Source of the DNA: Pseudomonadota bacterium | GTDB taxonomy: Bacteria; Pseudomonadota; Gammaproteobacteria; Burkholderiales; Thiobacillaceae | DNA: 18,317 nt | Assembly (NCBI GenBank): GCA_021836225.1 | Contig: JAKBJA010000175.1 | Span: 1-18,317, forward strand | Direction of reading: 5' to 3' | In this document: piece by piece, positions 1 through 10,997 of the stretch | How the letters are laid out: every line of letters begins with the position of its first letter | Numbering within the stretch: position 1 is the first letter of the stretch | Notes under the pieces: generated by a model | What the model saw: the letters and a program-made list of their open reading frames with translations, nothing else | Databases searched by the model: none | Told to the model about the DNA's origin: nothing | Program-made: the position numbers and the translations under genes

Positions 1-132
1 TTCGGATACTCTGGTGAATACGCCGCGTCGTAGCCGCTGGATGGTAATGTCACGGAGGAATCGCTCGTCCATATGGAGCCAGGATGCCGAAGTGGGTGTG
101 AAGCGCATGTGAATACGGGGGTGCTTGGCCCC
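1..132 (-). pseudogene. IS630-family transposase, C-terminal remnant running off the left edge
   Basis: Read on the minus strand, about 44 codons are open from just after the stop of the neighbouring small gene to the window edge. They contain AKHPRIHMRFTPTSASWL followed by DERFLRDITIQRLRRGVF. This is the signature of the last part of IS630-family transposases, where the usual text is close to HFTPTSASWLN-VERFFRDIT and the E belongs to the DDE catalytic triad. The usual Asn-Met/Leu-Val before the Glu is changed here (His-Met-Asp), which suggests decay. The N-terminal two thirds, including the two catalytic Asp residues, is absent: upstream lies the 75-residue vnf-linked gene. It is a truncated insertion-sequence relic; whether its 3' end is intact cannot be seen. 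Confidence 0.75.
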
Positions 133-141
133 GGGCACCCC

Positions 142-369
142 TCAGGGGGTGGCCAGGGCGAGTTCCAGCGCCTCTACAGCCTTAACCATGTCGTCGTAGT
201 TCGCACCGACCTTGCCGGAGTCCGGATTCGCCGCGCGCTCAAGCCATGCGCGCGCCTGGGTCAATGCATGCTGCGCCTCGGTCTCGGCCTGGGCCAGGAG
301 CGTCGGGCTGCCCAGCTGGCGCGCGCCCTTCAAGCGGTTGATTGCGTTTTGCACACCTCGTGTCTTCAT
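142..369 (-). CDS. Small helical protein of unknown function, last gene of the vnfDGK operon (75 aa)
   Basis: I do not recognise a family. The 75-residue product is soluble, rich in Ala, Leu and charged residues and looks almost wholly helical, with a stretch around residues 22-46 (LAQAETEAQHALTQARAWLE) that could form an amphipathic helix. It has no cysteine and no signal peptide. The gene starts 12 nt after the stop of the NifX-family gene, with a G-rich GATGGGGG stretch upstream of the ATG, so translation is probably coupled within the vnfDGK transcription unit. The stop is followed within a few codons by an IS630 transposase remnant, so its natural C-terminus could have been altered by the insertion. 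A role in cofactor delivery or dinitrogenase assembly is only inferred from position. Confidence 0.6.
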   Translation of the reverse strand: MKTRGVQNAINRLKGARQLGSPTLLAQAETEAQHALTQARAWLERAANPDSGKVGANYDDMVKAVEALELALATP

Positions 370-381
370 GTCGAACCCCCA

Positions 382-867
382 TCAATCGGGCATCGCATAT
401 TCTTCTTCCATGGGCGTCGGCATGCCGAGCGCACGCCGCATCCACAACGGCGGATTGGGAGTCGCCATCATCTTCTGCACATTGCCGATGACCTCGTCGA
501 TGTTCCGTATCCGCTCCATTTTGACCGGATAGACGTTGAGGTTCTTCACGTTGACGGCATGCAAGTCAGAGAGCCCCTTGCTGAAGAGCATCGCGCAGCC
601 CGTCAACGCAGAGAGCCTGTCCTGGGTATGTTCGCTGCCGACCCCTCCGTCGGGCCCACCCATGGAACATCCCGCGCCGCCGCCCGGCCCCTTGCCACCG
701 GACCCTGCGCCCTTAGCGCTGCCCCGGAACTGGATGCAGTCGACAAATTCCGCGCTGCTCGCGCTCACTTCATAAATCACGAACTGCTTGGCGATGGAAA
801 AATTGGCGTCCACCTGTACGAGGTCGTTGGTGGCAATCGCCACCTTGATAAATCCCGAACTGCTCAT
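382..867 (-). CDS. NifX/VnfX-type cofactor carrier protein with Gly-rich insert (161 aa)
   Basis: The N-terminus (VAIATNDLVQVDANFSIAKQ, then FVIYEV) matches the dinitrogenase iron-molybdenum cofactor family (NifX, NafY, VnfX, VnfY and the NifB C-terminus), in which these proteins hold NifB-co or the VnfE/N product on its way to the apo-dinitrogenase. The second half of the domain resumes near residue 83 (RLSALTGCAMLFSKGLSD). Between the halves, residues about 50-80 form a low-complexity Gly/Ala/Ser/Pro loop containing one Cys. The usual HFG motif appears as NFS. A strong ribosome-binding site (AAAGGAGC) lies 6-7 nt before the ATG. The gene sits 34 nt downstream of the 296-residue gene in the vnfDGK operon. 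It could be a VnfY or VnfX equivalent; I do not assign a symbol because several family members occur here. Confidence 0.82.
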   Translation of the reverse strand: MSSSGFIKVAIATNDLVQVDANFSIAKQFVIYEVSASSAEFVDCIQFRGSAKGAGSGGKGPGGGAGCSMGGPDGGVGSEHTQDRLSALTGCAMLFSKGLSDLHAVNVKNLNVYPVKMERIRNIDEVIGNVQKMMATPNPPLWMRRALGMPTPMEEEYAMPD

Positions 868-901
868 GTTCTGCTCCTTTCTGGATTTGCGGTCGTATCG
901 A

Positions 902-1792
902 TTACGTCATCGGTAGACCGACAACGTTTTCCAGCCGGCCGAAGCGCAGGCGAAAACGTTCCGGCAAATGCATCCCGTCCGCCGTGCGTATGCGCCAGCG
1001 CGGCAAGCGCTCCAAGGATATCGCGCCCTGTTTTAAGGCCTCGGCCGGAATGATGTAGGTGGCATCGTCAATGACGATGTAAAAATCGATCGGGTAACGC
1101 ACCGGATCGTCGTAGCGCTTGCCAATCTCGATTTTCAGCATCCCGTCATCGAACTCGTAGCGCGGATTGTCGCTGTCGAAGCGGAAATGCCGGTTGAACG
1201 GCATCGCCTGATGGAACTGGTACAGGACGCGGTCTTCGTCGCTGAAGGCATTGATCTCCTGCACGATGTCGATGAAATACTGGATGAGCACGGCTTCCGC
1301 ATAGGCTTCGCTGTACGGCTGCCGGAACGAATCCAGGTAATAGCCGACAAAGGACTCCAGCAGCTCCATCCCGACAGGGGAAATCCCCAGGGTCAACGAG
1401 CAGTGCTGGAACACGCAACGGATGCGGATTCCCCCTTCATCCACTTCGAAGTAGCTGTCCCGGTTCACCCAGGCCAGATGATGGATGCGCAGAACGCGGT
1501 AGACCTCGGCCACCACCTTGTCCATCGCGGTCTTTTTATTTAGCGCCAGGTATTTTTTCCAGCTCGGCAAGCCCTCGATTTCGGGATGGGCGAGAGTAAG
1601 CGCGCCTTCCAGCGCGGCAAAGGCCATTTCGATGGAAAAACTGCCGCGCTGACGCTTCGCGTCACTTTCGGAATCCTGCGCGTAGGGCAGCTTTTTCTTC
1701 GTACTGTAGAGTTCGAGCTGGCGGTATTCGGGCGCATGCCGGTCTCTGGCATGCGCCGAATATTCCAATGCCATATCGCTGATTTCCGACAC
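902..1792 (-). CDS. Unrecognised 296-residue protein directly downstream of vnfK
   Basis: I do not recognise a family. The product is soluble, without signal peptide or membrane segment, and has only two Cys, close together near residues 126-131 (RCVFQHCS). The middle (about 165-200) is acidic and aromatic (SEAYAEAVLIQYFIDIVQEI). The C-terminal third looks like a beta-rich domain (YPIDFYIVIDDATYIIP, RLPRWRIRTADG). The start used is GTG at 1792 and lacks a clear Shine-Dalgarno; an in-frame ATG lies at 1774. It begins 69 nt after the vnfK stop, after a stable hairpin, and is followed 34 nt later by a NifX-family gene, so it is very probably co-transcribed with the vanadium dinitrogenase. The frame is also open back to the vnfK stop. 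A function in VFe-protein maturation or protection is inferred only from position. Confidence 0.75.
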   Translation of the reverse strand: MSEISDMALEYSAHARDRHAPEYRQLELYSTKKKLPYAQDSESDAKRQRGSFSIEMAFAALEGALTLAHPEIEGLPSWKKYLALNKKTAMDKVVAEVYRVLRIHHLAWVNRDSYFEVDEGGIRIRCVFQHCSLTLGISPVGMELLESFVGYYLDSFRQPYSEAYAEAVLIQYFIDIVQEINAFSDEDRVLYQFHQAMPFNRHFRFDSDNPRYEFDDGMLKIEIGKRYDDPVRYPIDFYIVIDDATYIIPAEALKQGAISLERLPRWRIRTADGMHLPERFRLRFGRLENVVGLPMT

Positions 1793-1823
1793 TACCGCAC
1801 CCCATTCGCTCTTGCTGAACGCG

Positions 1824-1843
1824 GCCGGCCCGAACGGACCGGC
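1824..1843 (-). other. RNA hairpin between vnfK and the 296-residue gene
   Basis: On the minus strand GCCGGTCC, loop GTTC, GGGCCGGC forms an 8-bp stem with one G-U pair. The pair is G-U only in the minus-strand RNA; on the plus strand it would be an A-C mismatch. No T-run follows, so it does not look like an intrinsic terminator. Hairpins here typically protect or separate the highly expressed structural-gene message from downstream genes; that role is inferred. Confidence 0.5.
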
Positions 1844-1861
1844 TCGCCTGACACCACCGGC

Positions 1862-3295
<1,434 letters not shown>

Positions 3296-3323
3296 CTAAA
3301 ATTTTCCAAATCCACTATTCCGC

Positions 3324-3676
3324 TCAATACAAGGTATGGTTGAGTTCGTGGTTTTTTGAGCTAGTGATCGCAACGTCGGTCAGTTTTTCACGCAGCCCGC
3401 TCATCAGCACGCGGACTTCCTCGGCCGTGGCGTCCTTAAGCCATGGGAAGCGCGCATGAAAGTCGTCCACCATGACCTTCGCTTCGACGGCCAGTAACCG
3501 CTCGGTCGGCGTATCGCGCTTGGTCGCTTCCCCGAGGAGGATGCAGGTTCCTTCCGCGACGATACCGTCGATGTTCTCGGTGCGGTCCCACGTGCGCGAG
3601 TAAAACTGCCACAGGAAGCGTTCCTGCACGTAATCGTAGAGCTCGTCAACCTTGCTGCTCAGCACGGAGGTCATCA

Positions 3677-3677
<1 letters not shown>
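3324..3677 (-). CDS. vnfG: Vanadium nitrogenase delta subunit VnfG (117 aa)
   Basis: Small third subunit found only in the alternative (V and Fe-only) nitrogenases; it binds VnfD and is needed for a stable, active VFe protein. The sequence has the family hallmarks: an N-terminal helix ending YVQERFLWQFYSRTWDR, the central RDTPTERLLAVEA region, and the C-terminal ELNHTLY, nearly the Azotobacter VnfG ending. The length is typical of VnfG and shorter than AnfG (about 130 residues). The ATG overlaps the vnfD stop by one base (TAATG), a classical translational-coupling arrangement that fits 1:1 subunit production. A second ATG follows immediately, so the true start may be one codon later. Confidence 0.95.
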
Positions 3678-5266
<1,589 letters not shown>

Positions 5267-5383
5267 TCAAATCGTTGCGAATTTTCGCCGCAGATTTGTT
5301 TCGTCTATTTTCGGTTCGCGGAAAAAATTATTCTTCAGCGAATTTCAAGATACCGTAAATCGCTTTTTGCGCTGTTCGGACAG

Positions 5384-5397
5384 GTACGAATTCGTAT
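5384..5397. promoter_or_regulatory. Candidate VnfA upstream activator site (GTAC-N6-GTAT)
   Basis: GTACGAATTCGTAT is a near-perfect dyad that differs by one base from the GTAC-N6-GTAC motif reported, as I recall, for Azotobacter VnfA. It lies about 180 nt upstream of the vnfD sigma-54 promoter, a usual distance for an enhancer-binding activator that contacts the polymerase by DNA looping. No second full site was found nearby by eye. Confidence 0.5.
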
Positions 5398-5503
5398 GCG
5401 ATGTTCGCGCACGTGCATCGCACTATAACGGGAAAATACAGCCGGAGGCGCACTCGGCAAGACAGCGCGGATCACCATTGATCATCATTGCCATATCGGA
5501 ACT

Positions 5504-5537
5504 CCAAAAAGACAAAGCCCGCCAGGTAAGCGGGCTT
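5504..5537 (-). terminator. Intrinsic terminator after the nitrogenase reductase gene
   Basis: On the minus strand AAGCCCGC, loop TTACCTG, GCGGGCTT forms an 8-bp stem, mostly G-C, followed by TGTCTTTTT. It starts 23 nt after the stop of the H gene, so that gene is probably transcribed separately from vnfDGK. Confidence 0.85.
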
Positions 5538-5560
5538 CGGTCGAACAGGAACGAACCGGA

Positions 5561-6475
<915 letters not shown>

Positions 6476-6483
6476 TTACCTAT

Positions 6484-6499
6484 CGCAAGGTGCATGCCA
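6484..6499 (-). promoter_or_regulatory. Sigma-54 (-24/-12) promoter for the nitrogenase reductase gene
   Basis: Minus strand TGGCATGCACCTTGCG: -24 GG and -12 GC are correctly spaced and the match to TGGCAC-N5-TTGCW is very good. The expected start of transcription is near 6472, about 40 nt before the ATG at 6433. The 150 nt further upstream contain a GTAC half-site at 6583-6586 but no full VnfA-type dyad that I could find. Confidence 0.85.
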
Positions 6500-6656
6500 G
6501 AATGCCCCCGTGCGCTTGACTTTTTTCTAATGCCTTGTTGATTCTGACTTCGGAACGGAGCCATAAAATCCGGACTGATTTCGTACCCCGTAACCCATGT
6601 TCCCGCAAGTGCAATTTGAATCCAGATGTTCGAAAATGTGCGCGTGAAATATGGCG

Positions 6657-6895
6657 TTATAAATCCTTCGGGAACACCATGCCGGCATCTTCGTAAGGAT
6701 GCGGAATCGTTTCGCGCAACCGGCCCGTATCCAATTTGCCTTCCGCATCCAGCTCTTCAACTTTGCGCAGCGCTGCCAGGGATTCTTTCCAGCTTCCGAG
6801 ACGCGCCACGTTAGCGGAAGATTATTGGAGAATTGGAACGGCTCCAGATTAAGCACCTCCGCCTTACGGGGAGACGGCAACTCCGAATCAGTCAT
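6657..6895 (-). pseudogene. Small frameshifted ORF between the vnfX-type gene and vnfH
   Basis: I do not recognise it. An ATG at 6895 opens MTDSELPSPRKAEVLNLEPF, about 27 plausible residues. In this frame the text then becomes rich in Trp, Arg and Cys and unlike a real protein. In the frame shifted by -1 at the AATAATCTTCC stretch, a well-behaved sequence follows: VARLGSWKESLAALRKVEEL, DAEGKLDTGRLRETIPHPYE, then DAGMVFPKDL and a TAA at 6659-6657. The two parts together would make a protein of roughly 79 residues. It may be a one-base deletion (pseudogene), a sequencing error, a -1 frameshifted gene, or a separate 50-codon gene starting at GTG 6809. It lies 40 nt after the vnfX-type gene, at the end of the vnfEN operon. 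Confidence 0.5.
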
Positions 6896-6935
6896 GGCTC
6901 AATGGGGCGCTGTCCACTCTTCCTCTGTTATGGCC

Positions 6936-7508
6936 TCAAAGCGGTTCGGGGATTTCTACAGCTTGGCGCGCGCGTTCAACCCAGGCGACATCGCGCGTAT
7001 GCAGCGCCAGGCTGATCTCGTTGAGCAGGTCGGGTATCGGGCGGCCGTTATCCACGATGACGGGTTGTACGCTCATCGCCATCAGGCGCTTGATGGAAGA
7101 AGCGCCGATGGACGCCGCATAGACCGCGCTGCACCCCTTCAGGAATTCCAGCTTGGCGACCACCTTGTCCTCGGGCGCTTTGTCCGACGGCGGCCCGACT
7201 TCATCCGGTGATGGCGCAAAGGTGCGTAACTGTTCCTGGATTGCCTTCTGGAATTCGTTCGACGTTTTTGGCAGCGGCTTCAAGGCGATGCGCACCGTGC
7301 GCAACAGGTTGGCCGGAATGACGCCCTGCTGGTCTTCTGCCAAGCCATGGTGTTTGTTGACGCCTTTCATCTCCGCCTTGGCGAATTCGCCGATGCCGAC
7401 CAGTTCCGCCTTGCCGGGAGACACGTCATAGACCACGATGCGCTCGGACGCGCCGAAATGCAGGTCCACTTTTTCCTGGTCGGAAGATGCAAATGCGACA
7501 CGCAACAT
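6936..7508 (-). CDS. vnfX: VnfX-type cofactor-binding protein (190 aa)
   Basis: Member of the NifX/NafY family, which in Azotobacter binds NifB-co and the V-free or V-containing cofactor precursor formed on VnfEN. The N-terminus has VAFASSDQEKVDLHFGASER with the family HFG motif, then VVYDVSPGKAELVGIGEF. The second half shows VAKLEFLKGCSAVYAASIGA and SIKRLMAMSVQPVIVDN, close to the VnfX text. A hydrophilic Pro-rich segment at about residues 60-112 separates the two halves and makes the protein longer than plain NifX. AAGGAGC sits about 7 nt before the ATG. The gene starts 18 nt after vnfN, so it belongs to the vnfEN operon, matching the vnfE-vnfN-vnfX order known in Azotobacter. Confidence 0.88.
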   Translation of the reverse strand: MLRVAFASSDQEKVDLHFGASERIVVYDVSPGKAELVGIGEFAKAEMKGVNKHHGLAEDQQGVIPANLLRTVRIALKPLPKTSNEFQKAIQEQLRTFAPSPDEVGPPSDKAPEDKVVAKLEFLKGCSAVYAASIGASSIKRLMAMSVQPVIVDNGRPIPDLLNEISLALHTRDVAWVERARQAVEIPEPL

Positions 7509-7526
7509 GGGAAGCTCCTTTTACGA

Positions 7527-8915
7527 TTACAGAACGATATCCGGGGTGTGCTGCGATGCCATCTCGCGCTCGGTGCCTTGCCAATAAAGCGAACGATGGG
7601 GCTCGATCTCCTTGCGCGCCGCAGCAAAGAGGTTGGCGAGATCGAAGAGAATCTGGCGGCTGCCGCGATACCCCACCCACGGGCGCGCATAGCCGCCATA
7701 CCAATCGTACTGCGGGAAACCTGCGCGCAGCAGGGGAATGGCTAACCGTTTCGCGCTTTGTGTCGCGTGCGAGTTGCCGACGAGCACGTCGGCGCCATGT
7801 TCCTGCACCACATCTTCCAGGTCTTCCATGTCGCCCACGGCGACGCTCGCAAGCGGCAACCGCTCCAGAATCGCGGCTCTCGAAGATGCGACCGCCGCAG
7901 TGAGCTTGCACCCGACGCCGGCCAGAAATTGCGTAAGCATACCCAGGTGATCGGCGTCGCCCGCGATGGCGACGCGCCCCGCCCCGACGACAAAATGCGT
8001 ATCCACCATGGCATCCAGCAATTGCAACCGTTGGCGTCCGATCCCGGCGGGCACGGGGCACACCGCAATGTCCGCTAGCGTCTGCGTGAACGCGTCGCAA
8101 GCTTCCAGCCCCATCAAGCCGTCGAAGCGGTAATCCGGCACGTCCGTGAGCGCCTTCAACGTATCGGCAGCGGTGCAGAGCGAAGCCCCGATCACCAATG
8201 TGGCCGCCGACTTCCCCATCGAGGCGATCGCATCGCGCGATACACCTCCCTTGGTCAGTGTGGCGTAACCGCCATCGTCGAGGTGCCCGTCCAACGATCC
8301 GCCCAGATCGGGAAGCAACAGGGGATGAAGACCAAAGGCCTCGATCCACTCGCGGACGACTTCCGCGTCCCCCGGCGTGAGCATCGAGGACATCAGCACG
8401 TTGACTTGCTTGGGGCGATGTCCGGCTGTGCGTCCTTCCGGCACCAGCGTCGAGATGATCGATTGCAGCGCCAGCGCATAACCGCTTTCCAGGCTGCCCA
8501 GCGTATCCGGCGTGTTGACCGGGACGATGCTCATGCTGTCGTGCTCAGGGTGCGCCGCGCGAAATTCCTTGATGCTGCGATGGATGTCGGCCCCTTGCAT
8601 CTCGCTTAAGCCGGTCGTCATCAGACCGACGATTTCCGGACGATCATTGACAGCTACCGTATTCAGGGCGTCCACTACGTTCTGGTCTGCCCCGATCACC
8701 GTGACCACCTGGTCCATGGCCGTCGTTTGCAGCGGGATGGGTTCGCGGAAATGGCGGGTGAAGAACACCTTGTTGAACGCGGTGCACCCTTGTGCGCCAT
8801 GTTGCAACGGCAGCGCCCGATCCAGTCCCAGCAGGGCCAGCACCGCCCCCATGGATTGGCTGACCTTGATGGGATTGACCGTCAGCGGCTTACCCGGAAA
8901 TACGATCTCGCTCAT
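7527..8915 (-). CDS. vnfN: Cofactor assembly scaffold protein VnfN (462 aa)
   Basis: Beta-like subunit of the VnfEN scaffold on which NifB-co is converted toward the FeV cofactor. It has the NifN/NifK fold signature: KPLTVNPIKVSQSMGAVLA, the cluster Cys in LPLQHGAQGCTAFNKVFFTR, EIVGLMTTGLSEMQGADI and the C-terminal YDWYGGYARPWVGYRGSR. At the position where NifK/VnfK has its third P-cluster Cys it reads TTGLSE, as expected for a scaffold protein, not a dinitrogenase. The start at 8915 (MSEIVFP) is preferred over an ATG 12 nt upstream because GGGAG sits 6 nt before it. It begins 12 nt after the vnfE stop. NifN is the alternative; context favours VnfN. Confidence 0.93.
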   Translation of the reverse strand: MSEIVFPGKPLTVNPIKVSQSMGAVLALLGLDRALPLQHGAQGCTAFNKVFFTRHFREPIPLQTTAMDQVVTVIGADQNVVDALNTVAVNDRPEIVGLMTTGLSEMQGADIHRSIKEFRAAHPEHDSMSIVPVNTPDTLGSLESGYALALQSIISTLVPEGRTAGHRPKQVNVLMSSMLTPGDAEVVREWIEAFGLHPLLLPDLGGSLDGHLDDGGYATLTKGGVSRDAIASMGKSAATLVIGASLCTAADTLKALTDVPDYRFDGLMGLEACDAFTQTLADIAVCPVPAGIGRQRLQLLDAMVDTHFVVGAGRVAIAGDADHLGMLTQFLAGVGCKLTAAVASSRAAILERLPLASVAVGDMEDLEDVVQEHGADVLVGNSHATQSAKRLAIPLLRAGFPQYDWYGGYARPWVGYRGSRQILFDLANLFAAARKEIEPHRSLYWQGTEREMASQHTPDIVL

Positions 8916-8927
8916 GATTGCTCCCAT

Positions 8928-10325
8928 TCACGCGCCGACGGCCTGCGCCACCCTGAGACGCTGCCACGGCGGCGCCTTGCGAACCTGCTCCCAAATGGGA
9001 TTCTCGATGGACTGCGCAATCTGCTTTGCAAGTTCGATGATGCCGTCATACCCCGCATACGCAAAATCGCGCTCGTGGTTGATGTCCAGAAACGGGATGC
9101 GGGATTTCAACGCCGGGTACAAATAGCGCCCGCCCGCGAACAGGATATCCACTTCGTAGTCGCGGCAGGTCTTCATCAGCGCGCTCTGGTCGTTGTCGTC
9201 GATCATGCGTGCATCCTCGCCCATTAGCTTGCGGATGCGTTCGCGGTCCTCCTCCGTGGATTTTTCCGTCCCGGTCGCGACCACCGTCATGCCCAGGTCC
9301 TGCAAAGCCGACACGATGGACCAAGACTTCACTCCGCCGGAAAATATCAGCGCGCGCTTACCCCTCAACCGTTCCTGCAATGGCATCAATGCCGCCATCG
9401 TGCGCGTCTCCTTGCGCTCGATCAGCGCCTCGGCCCGGGCTTGCAAATCAGGATCGTTCAGCACAACGGCGAAGTCGCGCAGCGCCTGCGACGTATCGTC
9501 CATGCCGTAAAAACTTCCCTCGAAGAACGGCGTCCCATAGCCTTCCTTGAGCTTGCGGGCAACGTTCAGCATGGCCTTCGAACACACGATCATATTGGCC
9601 TCGGCGCGATGCATGGTCTGCACCTCGCTAAAGCGCGCGTCCCCCGAGAGCGTGCACAAGATGCGCAAGCCCAGTTCGTCGAACAGGGGGGCGACCTGCC
9701 AGAACTCCCCGACGATGTTGTATTCGCCGATCAGGTTGATGTCGCGCGTGCGTATGCCCGCAGGATGCGGCGGCGCGGGTTCCGGTTCGCGCGTGCCGAT
9801 CACATGCCGGTAAAGGGTCTCGCCCGCGATGCGGTTGCCGAGACTCTTGGTCCCATAGAACCCGGCGCAATCCACGGGCACCACGGGAACGTTCCAGCGC
9901 TTGACCGCCGCTCGAGCCACGGCATCGATGTCGTCGCCCTGCAATGCGGGGACACAGGTCAAATACAGGAATACCGCCGCAGGATGGTAGCGGTCGATGG
10001 CGCGCTTGATGGCATGAAACAATTTTTTTTCGCCCTGCCCCATCACCACGTCGATATCGGTGAGGTCGGTGGTCATGCCAAGCCGGTAGAGGTCGGGCCC
10101 GGACGAGCGCGTGCCGCGCGCATCCCAGGAGCTTCCGGCGCACCCGATGGGACCATGGACGATATGCGCCACGTCGGCAATCGGCAGCAGCGCGATCTGC
10201 GCGCCATCGAAGGCACACCCTCCCTGGGTTGCGCCCGGCTTTGACTTGGCGCAACCCGTCTTGCCCTTCTTGTTATGTTTACATGCGGGTTCGTCGAGCA
10301 ATGCCTGAATTTCGTTCGGGTTCAT
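8928..10325 (-). CDS. vnfE: Cofactor assembly scaffold protein VnfE (465 aa)
   Basis: Alpha-like subunit of the VnfEN scaffold. Cluster-binding cysteines are visible in [38 protein letters not shown] and [16 protein letters not shown]. The cysteine in the region equivalent to the cofactor ligand of VnfD is in [20 protein letters not shown], and the NifE-type [20 protein letters not shown] is present. The N-terminal [20 protein letters not shown] with two further Cys is normal for NifE/VnfE. Length is normal. It follows the small cysteine-pair gene by 18 nt and is followed by vnfN after 12 nt, so E and N are made together. NifE is the alternative; the linkage to vnfDGK and vnfA supports VnfE. 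Confidence 0.94.
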   Translation of the reverse strand: MNPNEIQALLDEPACKHNKKGKTGCAKSKPGATQGGCAFDGAQIALLPIADVAHIVHGPIGCAGSSWDARGTRSSGPDLYRLGMTTDLTDIDVVMGQGEKKLFHAIKRAIDRYHPAAVFLYLTCVPALQGDDIDAVARAAVKRWNVPVVPVDCAGFYGTKSLGNRIAGETLYRHVIGTREPEPAPPHPAGIRTRDINLIGEYNIVGEFWQVAPLFDELGLRILCTLSGDARFSEVQTMHRAEANMIVCSKAMLNVARKLKEGYGTPFFEGSFYGMDDTSQALRDFAVVLNDPDLQARAEALIERKETRTMAALMPLQERLRGKRALIFSGGVKSWSIVSALQDLGMTVVATGTEKSTEEDRERIRKLMGEDARMIDDNDQSALMKTCRDYEVDILFAGGRYLYPALKSRIPFLDINHERDFAYAGYDGIIELAKQIAQSIENPIWEQVRKAPPWQRLRVAQAVGA

Positions 10326-10343
10326 AAATACGCTCCAGAGATT

Positions 10344-10733
10344 TCAAGGGATAAACGACGGGTCGGCCGCACGCTCGGCCAGCCTTCTTGCTAACGCCTT
10401 CTCCTCGGCGGTCAGCAAGGAGTCGCGGAGGAAATTAAAGACGGGGTTCAGGTAGCCATCCAGCCAGTTGAATAGCGCCGACCGTTCCTTTAACGCATTC
10501 TTGCGGAAACGCAAGCAACGGTAGCACATGGGCGAACGCACGGGGTGTCGGTCAGATCGGATGCCGTATATCAGCGCGAAAATACGGATGCCGCTCGCCA
10601 ACACCTCCCGAAAAACGCGAAACCACCATGCGCGCCGATAGCACAGTTGCTCGAGGTGGATCGTGCAAATCTTGCACGCCACAGCCCCGGCATCGGCCTG
10701 ACTAACTGGAACATGCGCGATCTGGTTTTCCAT
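10344..10733 (-). CDS. Small cysteine-pair protein of unknown function, first gene of the vnfEN operon (129 aa)
   Basis: I do not recognise a family. The product has two CxxC pairs, Cys20/Cys23 (VACKICTIH) and Cys70/Cys73 (PMCYRCLRFRK), plus Cys31, a pattern able to hold one zinc or Fe-S centre. Residues 46-58 are hydrophobic. The C-terminal half is helical (SALFNWLDGYLNPVFNFLRD, then LLTAEEKALARRLAERA). The ATG at 10733 has AAGGAGC about 7 nt upstream and lies only 40 nt from a near-perfect sigma-54 promoter. The gene ends 18 nt before vnfE. Its position as the leading gene of the scaffold operon suggests a job in V-cofactor synthesis, metal handling or electron supply, but the sequence itself does not show which. 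Confidence 0.72.
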   Translation of the reverse strand: MENQIAHVPVSQADAGAVACKICTIHLEQLCYRRAWWFRVFREVLASGIRIFALIYGIRSDRHPVRSPMCYRCLRFRKNALKERSALFNWLDGYLNPVFNFLRDSLLTAEEKALARRLAERAADPSFIP

Positions 10734-10772
10734 TTTCAGCTCCTTATTCTTACCATCAGTTGTGCAAAGCTC

Positions 10773-10788
10773 AGCAATGTTTATGCCA
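10773..10788 (-). promoter_or_regulatory. Sigma-54 (-24/-12) promoter for the vnfEN operon
   Basis: Minus strand TGGCATAAACATTGCT matches TGGCAC-N5-TTGCW with one change and perfect spacing. Transcription should start near 10762, about 29 nt before the 129-residue gene. The 264-nt gap upstream to the ISAs1 remnant has no gene. Confidence 0.88.
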
Positions 10789-10903
10789 TACCCGCAAGAC
10801 CCCGCACATCGAATCTAAATGACGCGCGAACCAGTTAAACTTAAACAAATAAAGTAAGGAAATCCGAGGGACGGTCTCCGGCGCCGTATTAGTGTTCGCC
10901 AAA

Positions 10904-10927
10904 GTACACTTCATCATTTCTCTGTAC
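10904..10927. promoter_or_regulatory. Two GTAC half-sites upstream of the vnfEN promoter
   Basis: GTAC occurs at 10904-10907 and again at 10924-10927, 16 nt apart, about 120-140 nt upstream of the vnfEN sigma-54 promoter. The half-site matches the GTAC of the VnfA motif, but the spacing is 16, not 6, so this is a weak candidate enhancer. Confidence 0.25.
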
Positions 10928-10997
10928 TCCTGCGTGCTACCAACCTAGTGCCATTAATTCGGAGACCCGGATCGGTGCAATGATCGCCTGACGATGA

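Noticed and set aside
73..1053. 326-codon plus-strand frame
   Set aside because: Runs antisense through four separate minus-strand features, including the IS630 relic; a shadow.
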